Below, one piece after another: positions 43,349 through 52,015 of a stretch of DNA of 64,000 nucleotides (its first letter is position 1; each line of letters opens with the position of its first letter). The notes beneath the pieces were generated by a model that was not told the origin of the DNA, did no database searches, and saw only the letters and a list, made by a program, of their open reading frames with translations. Origin of the DNA: Pseudotabrizicola sediminis (GTDB lineage: Bacteria > Pseudomonadota > Alphaproteobacteria > Rhodobacterales > Rhodobacteraceae). The stretch is from assembly GCF_004745575.1 (NCBI RefSeq), contig NZ_RPEM01000006.1:216471-280470 (forward strand). Reading direction: 5' to 3'. A program made the translations under genes and the position numbers.

Positions 43349-44284
43349 TTACTGGGCGACCCACCCGCTCCATGTCGGCTCATTGGCGGCAATCCACTCG
43401 GCGACCACAGCCTCGACCGTTTTGCCGTTCAGATCGACCTCGGTGATCATCGCGCCCATCTGGTCATTATCGATGCTAAAGGCGGAAATCGCCTTGTGCG
43501 CGCCGGGCCATTTGTCTTTGACGCCGGACCACCCGACTTTCCAGATATCGCCAAATGGCTTGCCGCAATCATAAGCGGCATCAGGGTTTCCGCCCCAGGC
43601 GGGATCGGTGTAGCAGGCGGCGTCATAGGTCGGAAATTCTACCCATTCGCCTTCATACTTGGCCGGGGCCCAGTGCGGCGCATAAATCCACAACAACACT
43701 GGGGCCTGGCGCTGATAGGCCGACTCCAGTTCGGCAAACAGCGCGGCATCTGTGCCCGCGTGGATCACCTCGAACGGCAGCTCCAGCGCCTCGATCCGCT
43801 CTTCGTCAAAGCCGCCCCAGGTGACCGGGCCACCCAGATACCGCCCGTTCGGCGCGGTTTCCGGGGTTGAAAACGCCTCGGCGCAGGCGGGGTCTTTCAG
43901 CGCTTCCCAGTTCGGCAGGCCAGGGCAGGCCTCTTTCATATAGATCGGATACCACCATTCCTCTTTCGCCTGCATGCCGGTGGGACCCAGTACCTCGACC
44001 CCGCCAGTCGCTACGGCGGCATCCATCGCCTCGCGCCCTGTGGTTTCCCAGATCTCCATCGCAACATGCAGATCACCGGTTTCCAGCCCGGCAAACTGGG
44101 CCAGATAATCGGCCTGCACATATTCGACATTGTAGCCGCCCTTGCGCAGAACTTCGCCCATCAGCTGGGTGGTGATCAGCTGGCCGGTCCAGTCGTGCAG
44201 GGTCAGTTTGATCGGGTCGGTTGAATCCTGTGCCAAGGCGGTGGTGGCGCAGAGCATGGCGGCAAGGCTGAGGGTCAGGCGCAT
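43349..44284 (-). CDS. Glycine betaine/proline-type ABC substrate-binding protein
   Basis: This 311-residue periplasmic protein has a signal peptide (LTLSLAAMLCATTALAQ) and an OpuAC/ProX-like domain rich in tryptophans (KLTLHDWTGQLI, EIWETTGRE, LWIYAPHWAPAKY, YEGEWVEFP) that can form an aromatic cage for quaternary ammonium groups. It is the first gene of the ABC-kinase-DMGDH set and is divergent from the DeoR regulator. Betaine, choline or a relative is the probable ligand. Confidence 0.88.
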   Translation of the reverse strand: MRLTLSLAAMLCATTALAQDSTDPIKLTLHDWTGQLITTQLMGEVLRKGGYNVEYVQADYLAQFAGLETGDLHVAMEIWETTGREAMDAAVATGGVEVLGPTGMQAKEEWWYPIYMKEACPGLPNWEALKDPACAEAFSTPETAPNGRYLGGPVTWGGFDEERIEALELPFEVIHAGTDAALFAELESAYQRQAPVLLWIYAPHWAPAKYEGEWVEFPTYDAACYTDPAWGGNPDAAYDCGKPFGDIWKVGWSGVKDKWPGAHKAISAFSIDNDQMGAMITEVDLNGKTVEAVVAEWIAANEPTWSGWVAQ

Positions 44285-44477
44285 CGGTCACTCCCTGTTG
44301 TGGAACGGGGCCGCATGGGCGGCCTGTGGGTGGGTTCCGGGCGCTTGGGGCGTGAAAGCAGGCCTGCGCCTTCTGATAAGGTGATTAGCGCGCGTCACGC
44401 AGGCAGCTGTCAACGAAAAATTGGGAAATCTGTGGGTATCGTGACCGCATGTTTGTAAACTGGTGGCAAAGCGGGCA

Positions 44478-44494
44478 GGATATTCGGTATATCC
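44478..44494. promoter_or_regulatory. Putative DeoR-family operator
   Basis: GGATAT-TCGGT-ATATCC is an inverted repeat ending 26 bases before the DeoR start, within the 236-base divergent gap to the ABC operon. Position and symmetry suit a regulator site controlling either direction. Confidence 0.5.
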
Positions 44495-44520
44495 ACACGC
44501 CAACCACAGGACGCCGCCCC

Positions 44521-45294
44521 ATGCTGACACCACGACACAGCGCGATTCTCAAGCTGTTGGAAGGTCAAGGGCCACAGTCTGTCACCGTGCTTGCCGATCT
44601 GTTGGAGGTGTCGGGCGAAACCTTGCGCCGCGACGTGCGGGCGCTGGCCGATGCCGGGGCGGTGGTGCGGGTGCATGGCGCGGTCGGGCTGGCGGGTCAG
44701 ATGGGCGAAGCGCCGTTTCACCGCCGCATGCGTGAAAATGCTGGGGCAAAGCAGGCCATCGCCCGCGCCATGGCCTTGCAGATCGCCGATGGCGACTCGC
44801 TGATGCTGGACACCGGCACCACGACCAGTTTTCTTGCGCGCGAATTGTCTGGCCACCGGCGGCTGACCGTGGTGACCAATTCGTCAGACATCGCCCGCAC
44901 GTTGGCCACCAGTAACGGCAACCGGGTTTTCATGGCGGGGGGGGAATTGCGCGGCGATTCCGGCGCGGCGCTGGGGGCCTCGGCGCTGGCCTTCATCCGG
45001 GCCTTCGCGGTACAGCACGCCATCATCTCGGCCGGGGCGGTCGATGCAAGCGGGGTGATGGACTTTGACCTGCAAGAGGCGGAATTTGCCCGCGCCGTTC
45101 TGGCCTGTGGCACGCGGCGGGTGGTGGTGACCGATGCCAGCAAGTTCGGACGGTGCGGATTTATCCGGGTGACCGGTTTCGACGCGGTGGATGAAATCAT
45201 CACCAATGTCGCTCCGCCTGACGATGTGGCAGCAGCCCTGTCGATGGCGGGCACGCGGGTGCTGCTAGCCGCGGCGCAGGACAACGGCCAGTGA
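44521..45294 (+). CDS. DeoR family transcriptional regulator
   Basis: This 257-residue regulator has the DeoR N-terminal helix-turn-helix (TVLADLLEVSGETLRRDVRA) and a phosphosugar-sensor domain (MLDTGTTTSFLARELSGH; VVVTDASKFGRCGF). The start is ATG 44521 rather than an in-frame ATG 24 codons upstream, because family members start near MLTPRHSAIL and AGGA lies nine bases before. It diverges from the betaine-type ABC operon and is the obvious candidate to control it, perhaps sensing a phosphorylated product of the kinase-like enzymes (inference). Confidence 0.88.
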   Translation: MLTPRHSAILKLLEGQGPQSVTVLADLLEVSGETLRRDVRALADAGAVVRVHGAVGLAGQMGEAPFHRRMRENAGAKQAIARAMALQIADGDSLMLDTGTTTSFLARELSGHRRLTVVTNSSDIARTLATSNGNRVFMAGGELRGDSGAALGASALAFIRAFAVQHAIISAGAVDASGVMDFDLQEAEFARAVLACGTRRVVVTDASKFGRCGFIRVTGFDAVDEIITNVAPPDDVAAALSMAGTRVLLAAAQDNGQ

Positions 45295-45888
45295 CGGGAT
45301 GGTCCCGGTCTCGCCGGGCATCGAGACATAGGGGGCCGTGGCTTCTACCACTGCCACGCCTGCCATCGTGGTCAATATCGTAGAGAAGCCAGCATCCCAA
45401 AGCGAGGTTTTCACCGTCAGCACCATCGGCCCGCCTGCCCTTGTGATACGGATCAGTTCAGGCAAAGCCTCGGCCCCGACATGGCCGGTGGTAAAGACAC
45501 CGGTGGAAATCACGGCTGCGAAGGCCCCATCGGCAAACGGTAACGGCTGGCCAAGGGCCAGCTGATGCAGACGCGCATAGCTTCCCTTGCTGCGCGCCAC
45601 TGCCAGCATGCCTGCCGACAGATCCAACCCTTCAACAGGCGCAAAGCCAAGGATGCCCAGCCAATCGCCCAGCAGACCGGTGCCGCAGCCCGCATCCAGC
45701 ACGGGCCCTGTCCCGCGCGGCGCATGGCGCGCCAGCAAAGCGCAGCCAATCGACGGGTGCCGATACCCCGCAGCCGCCATTTCAGCATCATAGCTGGCGG
45801 CCCAGGCATCATAGGCGGCGGCCACCTGCTCGGGGGCTTGCGCGTCATAGACTTTGCCGAGGTGGCCATCGTGGTGACCGATGCTCAT
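45265..45888 (-). CDS. Class I SAM-dependent methyltransferase
   Basis: This 207-residue protein has a Rossmann methyltransferase core: VLDAGCGTGLLGDWLGILG (motif I), VEGLDLSAGMLAVAR (motif II) and ALPELIRITRAGGPMVLTV (post-II/III). The ATG at 45888 has GGAG eight bases upstream. Its 3' end overlaps the convergent DeoR gene by 30 bases. Small-molecule methylation near betaine genes hints at amine methylation, but the substrate is unknown. Confidence 0.85.
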   Translation of the reverse strand: MSIGHHDGHLGKVYDAQAPEQVAAAYDAWAASYDAEMAAAGYRHPSIGCALLARHAPRGTGPVLDAGCGTGLLGDWLGILGFAPVEGLDLSAGMLAVARSKGSYARLHQLALGQPLPFADGAFAAVISTGVFTTGHVGAEALPELIRITRAGGPMVLTVKTSLWDAGFSTILTTMAGVAVVEATAPYVSMPGETGTIPSLAVVLRRG

Positions 45889-45957
45889 GGTGGACACTCC
45901 TGTGTTCTGGCGGCTAGCTTGGTTCAAGGTGCTGGGCAAGGCAACGGGGGAACAGGC

Positions 45958-46857
45958 ATGCAGGATGATATCGCCGGGTTGATCGCGGGCATTCCGGCCC
46001 TTGCCGGATGGAACGATCCGGCGCAGCGGCTGGGCGGCCTGACCAACCGGGTGTACCGGCTGGGTGATGCGATCCTGCGGGTGCCGGGCGAAGGCACCGC
46101 CGGCTACATCGATCGCGACGCCGAGGCTGTTGCGGCAGTGGCTGCAGCGCAGGCCGGGGTCAGTCCGGCCGTGCTGTACAACGACCCGGCCAGTGGCATC
46201 ATGGTCACCCGATATGTCGCCGGAACAGTGACCATGACGCCGCACGCCTTCCGCAATCGCCCCGGTGCCCCTGCCCGTGCCGCACTGGCCTTGCGCCACC
46301 TGCATCAGTCGGGGCAGGTCTTCGCCACACGGTTCGATCTGTTCGCCATGATCGACGATTACCTAAGCTTGCTGTCGGACAAGGCTGTGGCGCTGCCGGA
46401 TGGCTATCACGCCGTGCTAGAGGAGGCAGAGGCGGTGCGCGCAGCACTGGCCCGCAACCCTGCCCCGGTGGTGCCGTGCCATTGCGACCCCTTGTGCGAA
46501 AATTTTCTCGATACCGGTTCACGCATGTGGATCGTCGATTGGGAATATTCGGGCATGAATGATCCGATGTGGGATCTGGGCGATCTGTCGGTAGAGGCGG
46601 AATTCAACCAAGGTCAGGATGACGCCATGTTGGACGCCTATTTTGATGGCCCCGCCCCGGACCACGACCGCGCGCGGATGGTGATTCACAAGGCGATGTG
46701 TGATCTGCTTTGGACCCTGTGGGGTCTGATCCAAGTGGCCAACGCCAATCCGGCAGATGATTTTCATGCCTATGCCAACACGCGCTTTGCCCGCTGTCGC
46801 AGGCTGATGGCCTCTGCCGTCTTTGGCCACCATCTGGCGGTGCTGCAGGGCAAGTAA
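45958..46857 (+). CDS. Choline kinase-like phosphotransferase
   Basis: This 299-residue kinase-fold protein has GGLTNRVYRLGDAILRVPG (nucleotide loop), PCHCDPLCENFLDT (catalytic Asp/Asn) and WIVDWEYSGMNDPMWDLGDL (metal DxE), the pattern of choline/thiamine kinases. It is unrelated in detail to the kinase-like gene at 39451-40332, so the region has two such enzymes. It is divergent from the methyltransferase and convergent with the BCCT gene. Confidence 0.87.
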   Translation: MQDDIAGLIAGIPALAGWNDPAQRLGGLTNRVYRLGDAILRVPGEGTAGYIDRDAEAVAAVAAAQAGVSPAVLYNDPASGIMVTRYVAGTVTMTPHAFRNRPGAPARAALALRHLHQSGQVFATRFDLFAMIDDYLSLLSDKAVALPDGYHAVLEEAEAVRAALARNPAPVVPCHCDPLCENFLDTGSRMWIVDWEYSGMNDPMWDLGDLSVEAEFNQGQDDAMLDAYFDGPAPDHDRARMVIHKAMCDLLWTLWGLIQVANANPADDFHAYANTRFARCRRLMASAVFGHHLAVLQGK

Positions 46858-46858
46858 C

Positions 46859-46880
46859 GGGCAGCCCCGCGGGGCTGCCC
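46859..46880. terminator. Perfect palindrome between convergent genes, probable terminator
   Basis: GGGCAGCCCC pairs with GGGGCTGCCC around a two-base centre, immediately after the kinase stop codon and seven bases from the BCCT stop. There is no T-run, so it may act as a weak or Rho-assisted bidirectional terminator. Confidence 0.6.
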
Positions 46881-46886
46881 GATCTC

Positions 46887-48554
46887 TTAGCGCGGTTCGT
46901 TCATCAATCCGCGCACGATGGAATAGCAGGCAGCCAGCAGAACCAGCGTGAACGGAAGCCCGGTCGAGACCGCCATTGCCTGCAAGGCTGCCAGACCACC
47001 GCCCAGCAAGAGCGCAATCGCCACCAGCCCTTCAAACGTGGCCCAGAACACCCGCTGCACCACCGGCGCATTGGTCTTGCCCCCGGCGGCAATGGTGTCG
47101 ATCACCAAAGACCCGGAGTCGGACGAGGTGACGAAGAACACCACCACAAGGACGATTCCGATCAGCGAACTGATCCCCGCCAGCGGCAACTGGCTCAACA
47201 TCTCGAACAGCTGCAGTTCCAGTGCGGCTTCTTGCACGCCGGTAAAACCGTCGTTGACCACCTGCGAAATGGCGCTGCCGCCCATCGCCGTCATCCACAG
47301 GACCGAGAACAGACTTGGAACGATCAGCACCGCGATCAGAAACTCACGCACCGTCCGCCCACGCGAGACCCGGGCGATGAACATGCCGACAAAGGGTGAC
47401 CAGCTGATCCACCACGCCCAGTAAAATGCGGTCCAGCCCGCGGCAAAGTTGGTGTCTTCGCGGCCAAAGGGGTTGGCCAGAGCCGGCAGATACTCACCAT
47501 ACGCAACCAGGTTGCTGAAAAAGCCCGTGAAGATACTGGCGGTCGGGCCAAGCGCCACGACAAAGATCAGCAGCGCAATGGCAAGGAACATGTTGACCTG
47601 TGACAGAACCTTGACCCCGCCTTCCAGCCCGCGAACGATCGAGATGATCGCCAGCAGGGTGATGAAGATGATCAGGATGATCAGACGGGAATCCGCCTGC
47701 CCAAAGCCGAACAGGTAGTCCAACCCCGCTGCTGCCTGCTGCGCACCGATGCCAAGCGAGGTGGCAAGCCCGAAGATCGTGGCGAAGATCGCCATGATAT
47801 CAATGATATGCCCGGGCCAGCCCCAGATCCGCTCGCCAAAGATCGGGTAAAAGGTGGACCGCAGGGTCAACGGCAGCCCCTTGTTGTAGGAAAACAGCGC
47901 CAAAGCCAGCGCCACAACGGCATAAATCGCCCAAGGGTGCAGGCCCCAGTGAAAGATCGTAGCCGCCATGCCCAGACGCGCGGCCTCTGCCGGGTCGCCA
48001 GCTGCGCCCCCCAGCGGCGCCCAGTCGGTGCGCGCGCCGGTGTCATCCAGCGTCACGCCCCCCAGCGCTGCCGTGTAATGCGACAAAGGCTCTGACACGC
48101 CATAAAACATCAGGCCAATGCCCATGCCCGCGGCAAACAGCATCGAAAACCATCCGACATAGCCGTAATCGGGCGTGGCGTCCGGGCCACCAAGGCGGAT
48201 TTTGCCAAGCGGCGAGACGATGAGGAACAGGCACAGCAGAACAAAGATGTTGCCCGCGATCAGGAAGAACCAGCCCATATTCCCGGTCAGCCAGTCACGC
48301 ATGCCGGTGAACACCGGTTCTACCTGGTTCTGGAATGCCAGTGTCAGGATGGTGAAGGCCACGATGCCAAGCGCCGATATGCTGAACACCTTCTGGTGAA
48401 AATCGAACTGCAGCATGTAGCTTGGCGCCACATTGTCCTGCCCGATGGAATAGTCGGTGACGATGATCTCGGTCTCGCCCTCGGGTTCAGGGATTGCTTC
48501 GATGTCGCTAATGGGTTCGTCGTCGCGCTGTGGCGCGTTCGGGGTGTCGGTCAT
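46887..48554 (-). CDS. BCCT family betaine/choline/carnitine transporter
   Basis: This 555-residue, twelve-helix secondary transporter imports quaternary ammonium compounds with sodium or protons. The family marks FAAGMGIGLMFYGVSEPLSHY, LHPWAIYAVVALALALFSYN and FYWAWWISWSPFVGMFIARV are present, the last with the tryptophans of the binding site. A charged cytoplasmic N terminus of about 50 residues precedes the first helix. With the nearby betaine-type ABC system, the cell has two uptake routes for similar compounds. Confidence 0.92.
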   Translation of the reverse strand: MTDTPNAPQRDDEPISDIEAIPEPEGETEIIVTDYSIGQDNVAPSYMLQFDFHQKVFSISALGIVAFTILTLAFQNQVEPVFTGMRDWLTGNMGWFFLIAGNIFVLLCLFLIVSPLGKIRLGGPDATPDYGYVGWFSMLFAAGMGIGLMFYGVSEPLSHYTAALGGVTLDDTGARTDWAPLGGAAGDPAEAARLGMAATIFHWGLHPWAIYAVVALALALFSYNKGLPLTLRSTFYPIFGERIWGWPGHIIDIMAIFATIFGLATSLGIGAQQAAAGLDYLFGFGQADSRLIILIIFITLLAIISIVRGLEGGVKVLSQVNMFLAIALLIFVVALGPTASIFTGFFSNLVAYGEYLPALANPFGREDTNFAAGWTAFYWAWWISWSPFVGMFIARVSRGRTVREFLIAVLIVPSLFSVLWMTAMGGSAISQVVNDGFTGVQEAALELQLFEMLSQLPLAGISSLIGIVLVVVFFVTSSDSGSLVIDTIAAGGKTNAPVVQRVFWATFEGLVAIALLLGGGLAALQAMAVSTGLPFTLVLLAACYSIVRGLMNEPR

Positions 48555-48957
48555 GATGTCCCTCTAATGGTTTCAGACCCGGCGCGGTTTACGCTGGTTT
48601 TACCCGTCAGCAGCTGACGGCGGGTCCTCCCGGATGGAGCGGCCTGCGACCACAGGCCAAGTTCGGACGCGCAGTTGTGTCAGCGTTCCTGCTGACAACG
48701 CGCCCATGCGAAGTTCGTGCCACCCAAAGGGCGGCGCACGGGCGGTTTTCGCTGATTTGGACAAAAAGTTCAACCGGTGGATGGAACAAGTGTGCACTGT
48801 CTGCCCTGTGCGGGCACCCAAACGGCGACCGTCAGCCCGTTTTCTGCCTACGCGTGATGACCGAAACATGGGGCTGATATTGACGTCAGCGAGGCACGCC
48901 TTTCTCAAAAGCGGAGCCGCGGGCCCTTCGCCACGCGGCTCTGTCTGTGATGTGATG
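48555..48957. other. Gene-free interval with two hairpin elements
   Basis: I see no convincing gene in these 403 bases; the short frames present lack ribosome sites and family features. CCGTCAGC at 48604-48611 is mirrored by GCTGACGG at 48613-48620, and an imperfect hairpin occupies 48669-48703 (GTTGT..CAGC / GCTGACAAC). The interval must include the BCCT promoter on the minus strand. It could hold a decayed gene or small RNA. Confidence 0.4.
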
Positions 48958-49641
48958 TTATCGAGCGGAAACGGCCGTCGCTTCGGGGCCAGTCACAAAG
49001 CGGCCGAAATAACCCTGCGCGCGCAGGACCGCCGCGCCGAACAAAAGAAATGCGATCTGCACGCCGAGATGGCCCGACAATATCCAGACATAATCACCGG
49101 GGGCGGCATGGGCACCAAAGTGTTCGCCCATTCCATGCGTGACCCGCAGGGTCAGGATGCCCAGCGCCGTCATCAGCCGCACGATGATCGTGAGGGACGG
49201 GACACCTTCGGCATTGGTGCCACGCTGCGCCATCGACGCCAGTCCCAGAACGAAAGCGACGTTAAGTGTCATGGCGATGGCCAGAGGCAGTGTCGTCAGC
49301 TGGCTTTCGCCGTTTGTGGTGCGCAGCTTCTGGTAAGCTGGCGACTTGCGGAAACTGGCCATCTGGCCAAGGTTCCAGATCAGCAATGTGACATTCACGA
49401 AGGCCAGCCCCGCGATCGCGACCATGGCGACTGCCATCGTGGTCTGCAGCAGCGGATCACCTGTGGCCCAGGCGCGGGCAAGATCTTCGAGCACCGGCAC
49501 CTGTTGCCCGGAATGCGGCACCTACATGTAAAGCCACAGAAAGAACGACACCGCCAAACCTCCGGCTCCGACCGAAGACAGAAAGTACTGGGGCACCCAG
49601 GTATCTGCGGGTCTGGCAGTTTTGGTTATGGTCGCGTCATT
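48958..49641 (-). pseudogene. Sulfur-island multi-spanning membrane protein gene with an in-frame TAG
   Basis: On the minus strand a frame runs WVPQYFLSSVGAGG-LAVSFFLWLYM, then a TAG stop at 49524-49522, then VPHSGQQVPVLEDLARAW and on for 187 residues to the natural end. The two parts join as one membrane protein of about 225 residues with five or so helices; a single base change (for example TGG to TAG) would create the stop. No good start codon lies in frame before the first part, while an ATG one frame off exists at 49638-49636, so a small indel near the start is also possible. The type is an uncharacterised protein family found beside DUF5368 and sulfide-oxidoreductase genes (I recall the label TsoY, with low certainty). 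Confidence 0.68.
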
Positions 49642-49691
49642 TCATCGGATCAGCACGGTAAACGCGCCCACAAGCCACGGGTGCGGGTGCG

Positions 49692-50045
49692 TCAGACGCG
49701 GATCTTGCGGAAAAACAGCGACTGCACGGTGTAGACAAGAACAGCCGCCCCAACGGCCCCCATCCCGGCCACCCCTAGCAGGACGATCACATCGACCGGT
49801 CCACCGATGTCGCGCAGGTGCGAGTTGGTCATGACCTGAACGAACAGCACTGCCGCGACCGCGCCGAAGGGCATGGAAAGCTGTGCCAGCAGGAATTTGC
49901 GCCACGCGATTGACCGGTCGCGGATCATGACGAAGAGATAGGCCAGGGTGACCACGATGGCCGCAAGGACCATCGCCCAGAACAGACCCCGCCCGAAGAT
50001 CTCCTCGAACACAGCGATCAGGGTTTCGATTGTCAGCTCTTGCAT
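49692..50045 (-). CDS. DUF5368 family membrane protein
   Basis: This 117-residue protein has three hydrophobic segments (LFWAMVLAAIVVTLAYLFVM; MPFGAVAAVLFVQVM; VIVLLGVAGMGAVGAAVLVY) and a basic end (SLFFRKIRV). It fits the small DUF5368 family seen in sulfur-related gene sets. Its frame is intact, unlike both its neighbours. Function is unknown; it starts ten bases after the end of the sulfide-oxidoreductase-like gene. Confidence 0.75.
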   Translation of the reverse strand: MQELTIETLIAVFEEIFGRGLFWAMVLAAIVVTLAYLFVMIRDRSIAWRKFLLAQLSMPFGAVAAVLFVQVMTNSHLRDIGGPVDVIVLLGVAGMGAVGAAVLVYTVQSLFFRKIRV

Positions 50046-50055
50046 GGTGCCCTCC

Positions 50056-51399
50056 TCAGGCCTTGCCGCGCAGCATGGCGTTATAGGTGGCCTTCAATGC
50101 CACCTCCTTCATCAGCCAGCTGATCCACAATTCTTCCAGCGGCGCGATGAGTCCGGGGAAGGACGGGACCAGATTGTTGTGATAGTCGAACTCGATCAGC
50201 ATGGCGCGGCCAACACGCGTGATCATCGGGCAAGAGGTATAGCCGTCATAGACTGCCGTCCCCTCGCGCCCCTCGATGGCGGCTACAAGGTGATCTTCAA
50301 CCACCGGGACCATCCACTTGACGCTGGCCGCCGTCTTGCCCTTGGGCACGCCCGCCACATCGCCCAAGGCAAAGACCTCGGGGTAGCGCAGGTGGCGCAG
50401 GGTTTTCATATCCACCTCGACCCAGCCCTGATCCGTCCACTTGTCGGTCCAGGACAGCCCAGACTGGCGGATCACTCCGGGCGCGCGTTGTGGCGGGATG
50501 GCGTGCAGATAGTCATAGGGCATTTCGACATCGGTCTTGGTTTCCACCTTGGTGGTGGGATCGACCTTGGTTTCCACAAAGGTGGCGCGCCGGGTGCCGG
50601 GGTCGATGGCTTTCAGAACACGTCCGTAAGCGCTGTTGAAGCCGCGGTCTTCGAACAGCATCCGCAGCTTTTCATGCACGATCGGCACGGAAAACAGCGC
50701 CTGCTGCGGGGCGGCATAGTGAATTTCATACTTGCCTGCGCCCACACCCCGGCTGGCAATGTCGTCGATCAGAAAAGTGTGCTTCAGGGGCGCACCGGCG
50801 CATTTCATTTCGGTGGCCGGGCGGGTGAACAGACCCACGCCACCCTCTTAGGTGAATTTCGACGCGGCCTCCCAGGTTTTCGCAGCATAGTGCGGCCCGG
50901 CATACAGCGCGCCAATGCCATTCTGATCCACCATATCCAGAGAGAAGCCCTCGATGGCATCATGATCCAGCACAAGGCCTGGGGCCACGACGAGGAAATC
51001 GTAAGGAATGCTCTGCCCGCCCGTTGTCGCCACTGTTTTGGCAATCGGGTCGATGGCGGCAGCGTGTTCGGCCACCAGCGTGATACCTTGGGGCAACCAA
51101 TCGGTGGTGTTTGAAACGGTGTATCCGGCAGGCTTCAACCCGGCAGCCACCAAGCTGAGCCCCGGTTGGTACAAGTGTTCGGCGCGCGCGTCGACAAGGG
51201 TGATCTTTGCCCCGTCCAGCCGCATCACCAGATGGTTTACAAGCGCGGTACCAGCGGCCCCCGCTCCGATGATGGCGATCCGCGCTTAGGTTGCAAGACG
51301 TGCGGCTTTGGCTGGCACACCAAGTGCGGCGACTGCCACCCCTGCGGCGCCAAGCCCCAGAAGGGCGCGGCGGGACGTTGGAAGACAGGGCATGGTCAT
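50056..51399 (-). pseudogene. Sulfide:quinone oxidoreductase-like flavoprotein gene with two in-frame stops
   Basis: A single minus-strand frame of 447 codons encodes a Tat signal (SRRALLGLGAAGVAVAALG), an FAD-binding GAGAAG loop (ARIAIIGAGAAGTALVNHLV), and the family region TRPATEMKCAGAPLKHTFL and TSCPMITRVGRAML with two conserved cysteines. It is interrupted by TAA at 51288-51286, just before the FAD loop, and TAA at 50850-50848, after EAASKFT. There is no frameshift. The expected start is ATG 51399 with AGGAGG eight bases upstream. The three pieces are each well conserved, so the stops are recent, or read through, or sequencing errors. Confidence 0.8.
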
Positions 51400-51471
51400 G
51401 GGCATCTCCTCCTCGATATCCTGCATTTTAGGCCAACGTTTTGCGGTCGATACTTGATCGGGATCAGCCGC

Positions 51472-51487
51472 ATTCAAAAAGTGGAAT
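51472..51487. promoter_or_regulatory. ATTC-N8-GAAT site upstream of the sulfide-oxidoreductase-like gene
   Basis: CATTC at 51471-51475 and GAATG at 51484-51488 flank eight bases, matching the ATTC-N8-GAAT operator I recall for Rhodobacter SqrR. It sits about 75 bases before the sqr-like start in the gap after the SqrR-like gene. Binding is inference. Confidence 0.55.
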
Positions 51488-51629
51488 GTTTTGTGGTCGC
51501 AGTGCGCGAGGCGTCCGGTGCGACCCCCGCCGCAAACCCCAGGCTTGGTTGCGCGCCAGCCGCTGTGCGCAAGCAAGCATCGGCGGTGCTGCCCGGGATT
51601 GTCAGAGATCGGACGCGACTCTGCCTGCG

Positions 51630-51962
51630 TTAGACATCTGTGGCGCAGTACACGCGATACAGGGTTTCCAGCAGCGCGCGGACTTCAGCACTGGCAAGGC
51701 TGTAATAGATCGTTTGTCCATCGCGGCGGGTAACCACAAGCCGCAACGCCCGCATCTTGCCAAGATGTTGTGACAGAGCGGCTGGGGTCAACTGGACGAT
51801 CACGGCCAGATCGCCTGCCGACTTTTCACCGGCCAAGAGCGAACACAAGACCAGCAACCGTTTGGGGTTGGCCATGGCAGCCAGGGTTTCAGACACTTCT
51901 TCAGCCTTTGTTTCAAGGGCTTTCATATCTTCAAGGCTGATATCGGTTTTCATGATTGACAT
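51630..51962 (-). CDS. ArsR family repressor, SqrR/BigR type (persulfide sensor)
   Basis: This 110-residue winged-helix repressor has an ArsR HTH (TPAALSQHLGKMRALRLVV) and the two cysteines that define sulfide/persulfide sensors of the SqrR/BigR type: C40 in LLVLCSLL and C106 in YRVYCATD near the C terminus. In that family the pair forms a polysulfide bridge and releases DNA. It is divergent from DUF2892 across 53 bases containing a perfect palindrome and sits ahead of the sqr-like gene, so it probably controls both directions. No metal-binding ArsR motif (ELCVCDL) is present. Confidence 0.87.
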   Translation of the reverse strand: MSIMKTDISLEDMKALETKAEEVSETLAAMANPKRLLVLCSLLAGEKSAGDLAVIVQLTPAALSQHLGKMRALRLVVTRRDGQTIYYSLASAEVRALLETLYRVYCATDV

Positions 51963-51968
51963 TTAAGC

Positions 51969-51980
51969 ACTTTCGAAAGT
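51969..51980. promoter_or_regulatory. Perfect palindrome between the SqrR-like gene and DUF2892
   Basis: ACTTTCGAAAGT is an exact 12-bp palindrome, six bases before the repressor start and 35 before DUF2892. It is a candidate operator for the repressor, although it differs from the ATTC-N8-GAAT pattern. Confidence 0.5.
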
Positions 51981-52015
51981 AATAAGCAATATGGCTCGAA
52001 AACAAGGAACACGAA

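Noticed and set aside
48634-49734. 366-residue plus-strand frame across the gene-free interval and the broken membrane-protein gene
   Set aside because: Its second half is the antisense of the membrane protein; composition is His/Arg/Gln-rich and no ribosome site is present.
49522-51288. Recoding of the three stop codons as selenocysteine or pyrrolysine
   Set aside because: The stops are TAG and TAA, not TGA, so selenocysteine does not apply; pyrrolysine would not explain TAA and no pyl genes are visible.
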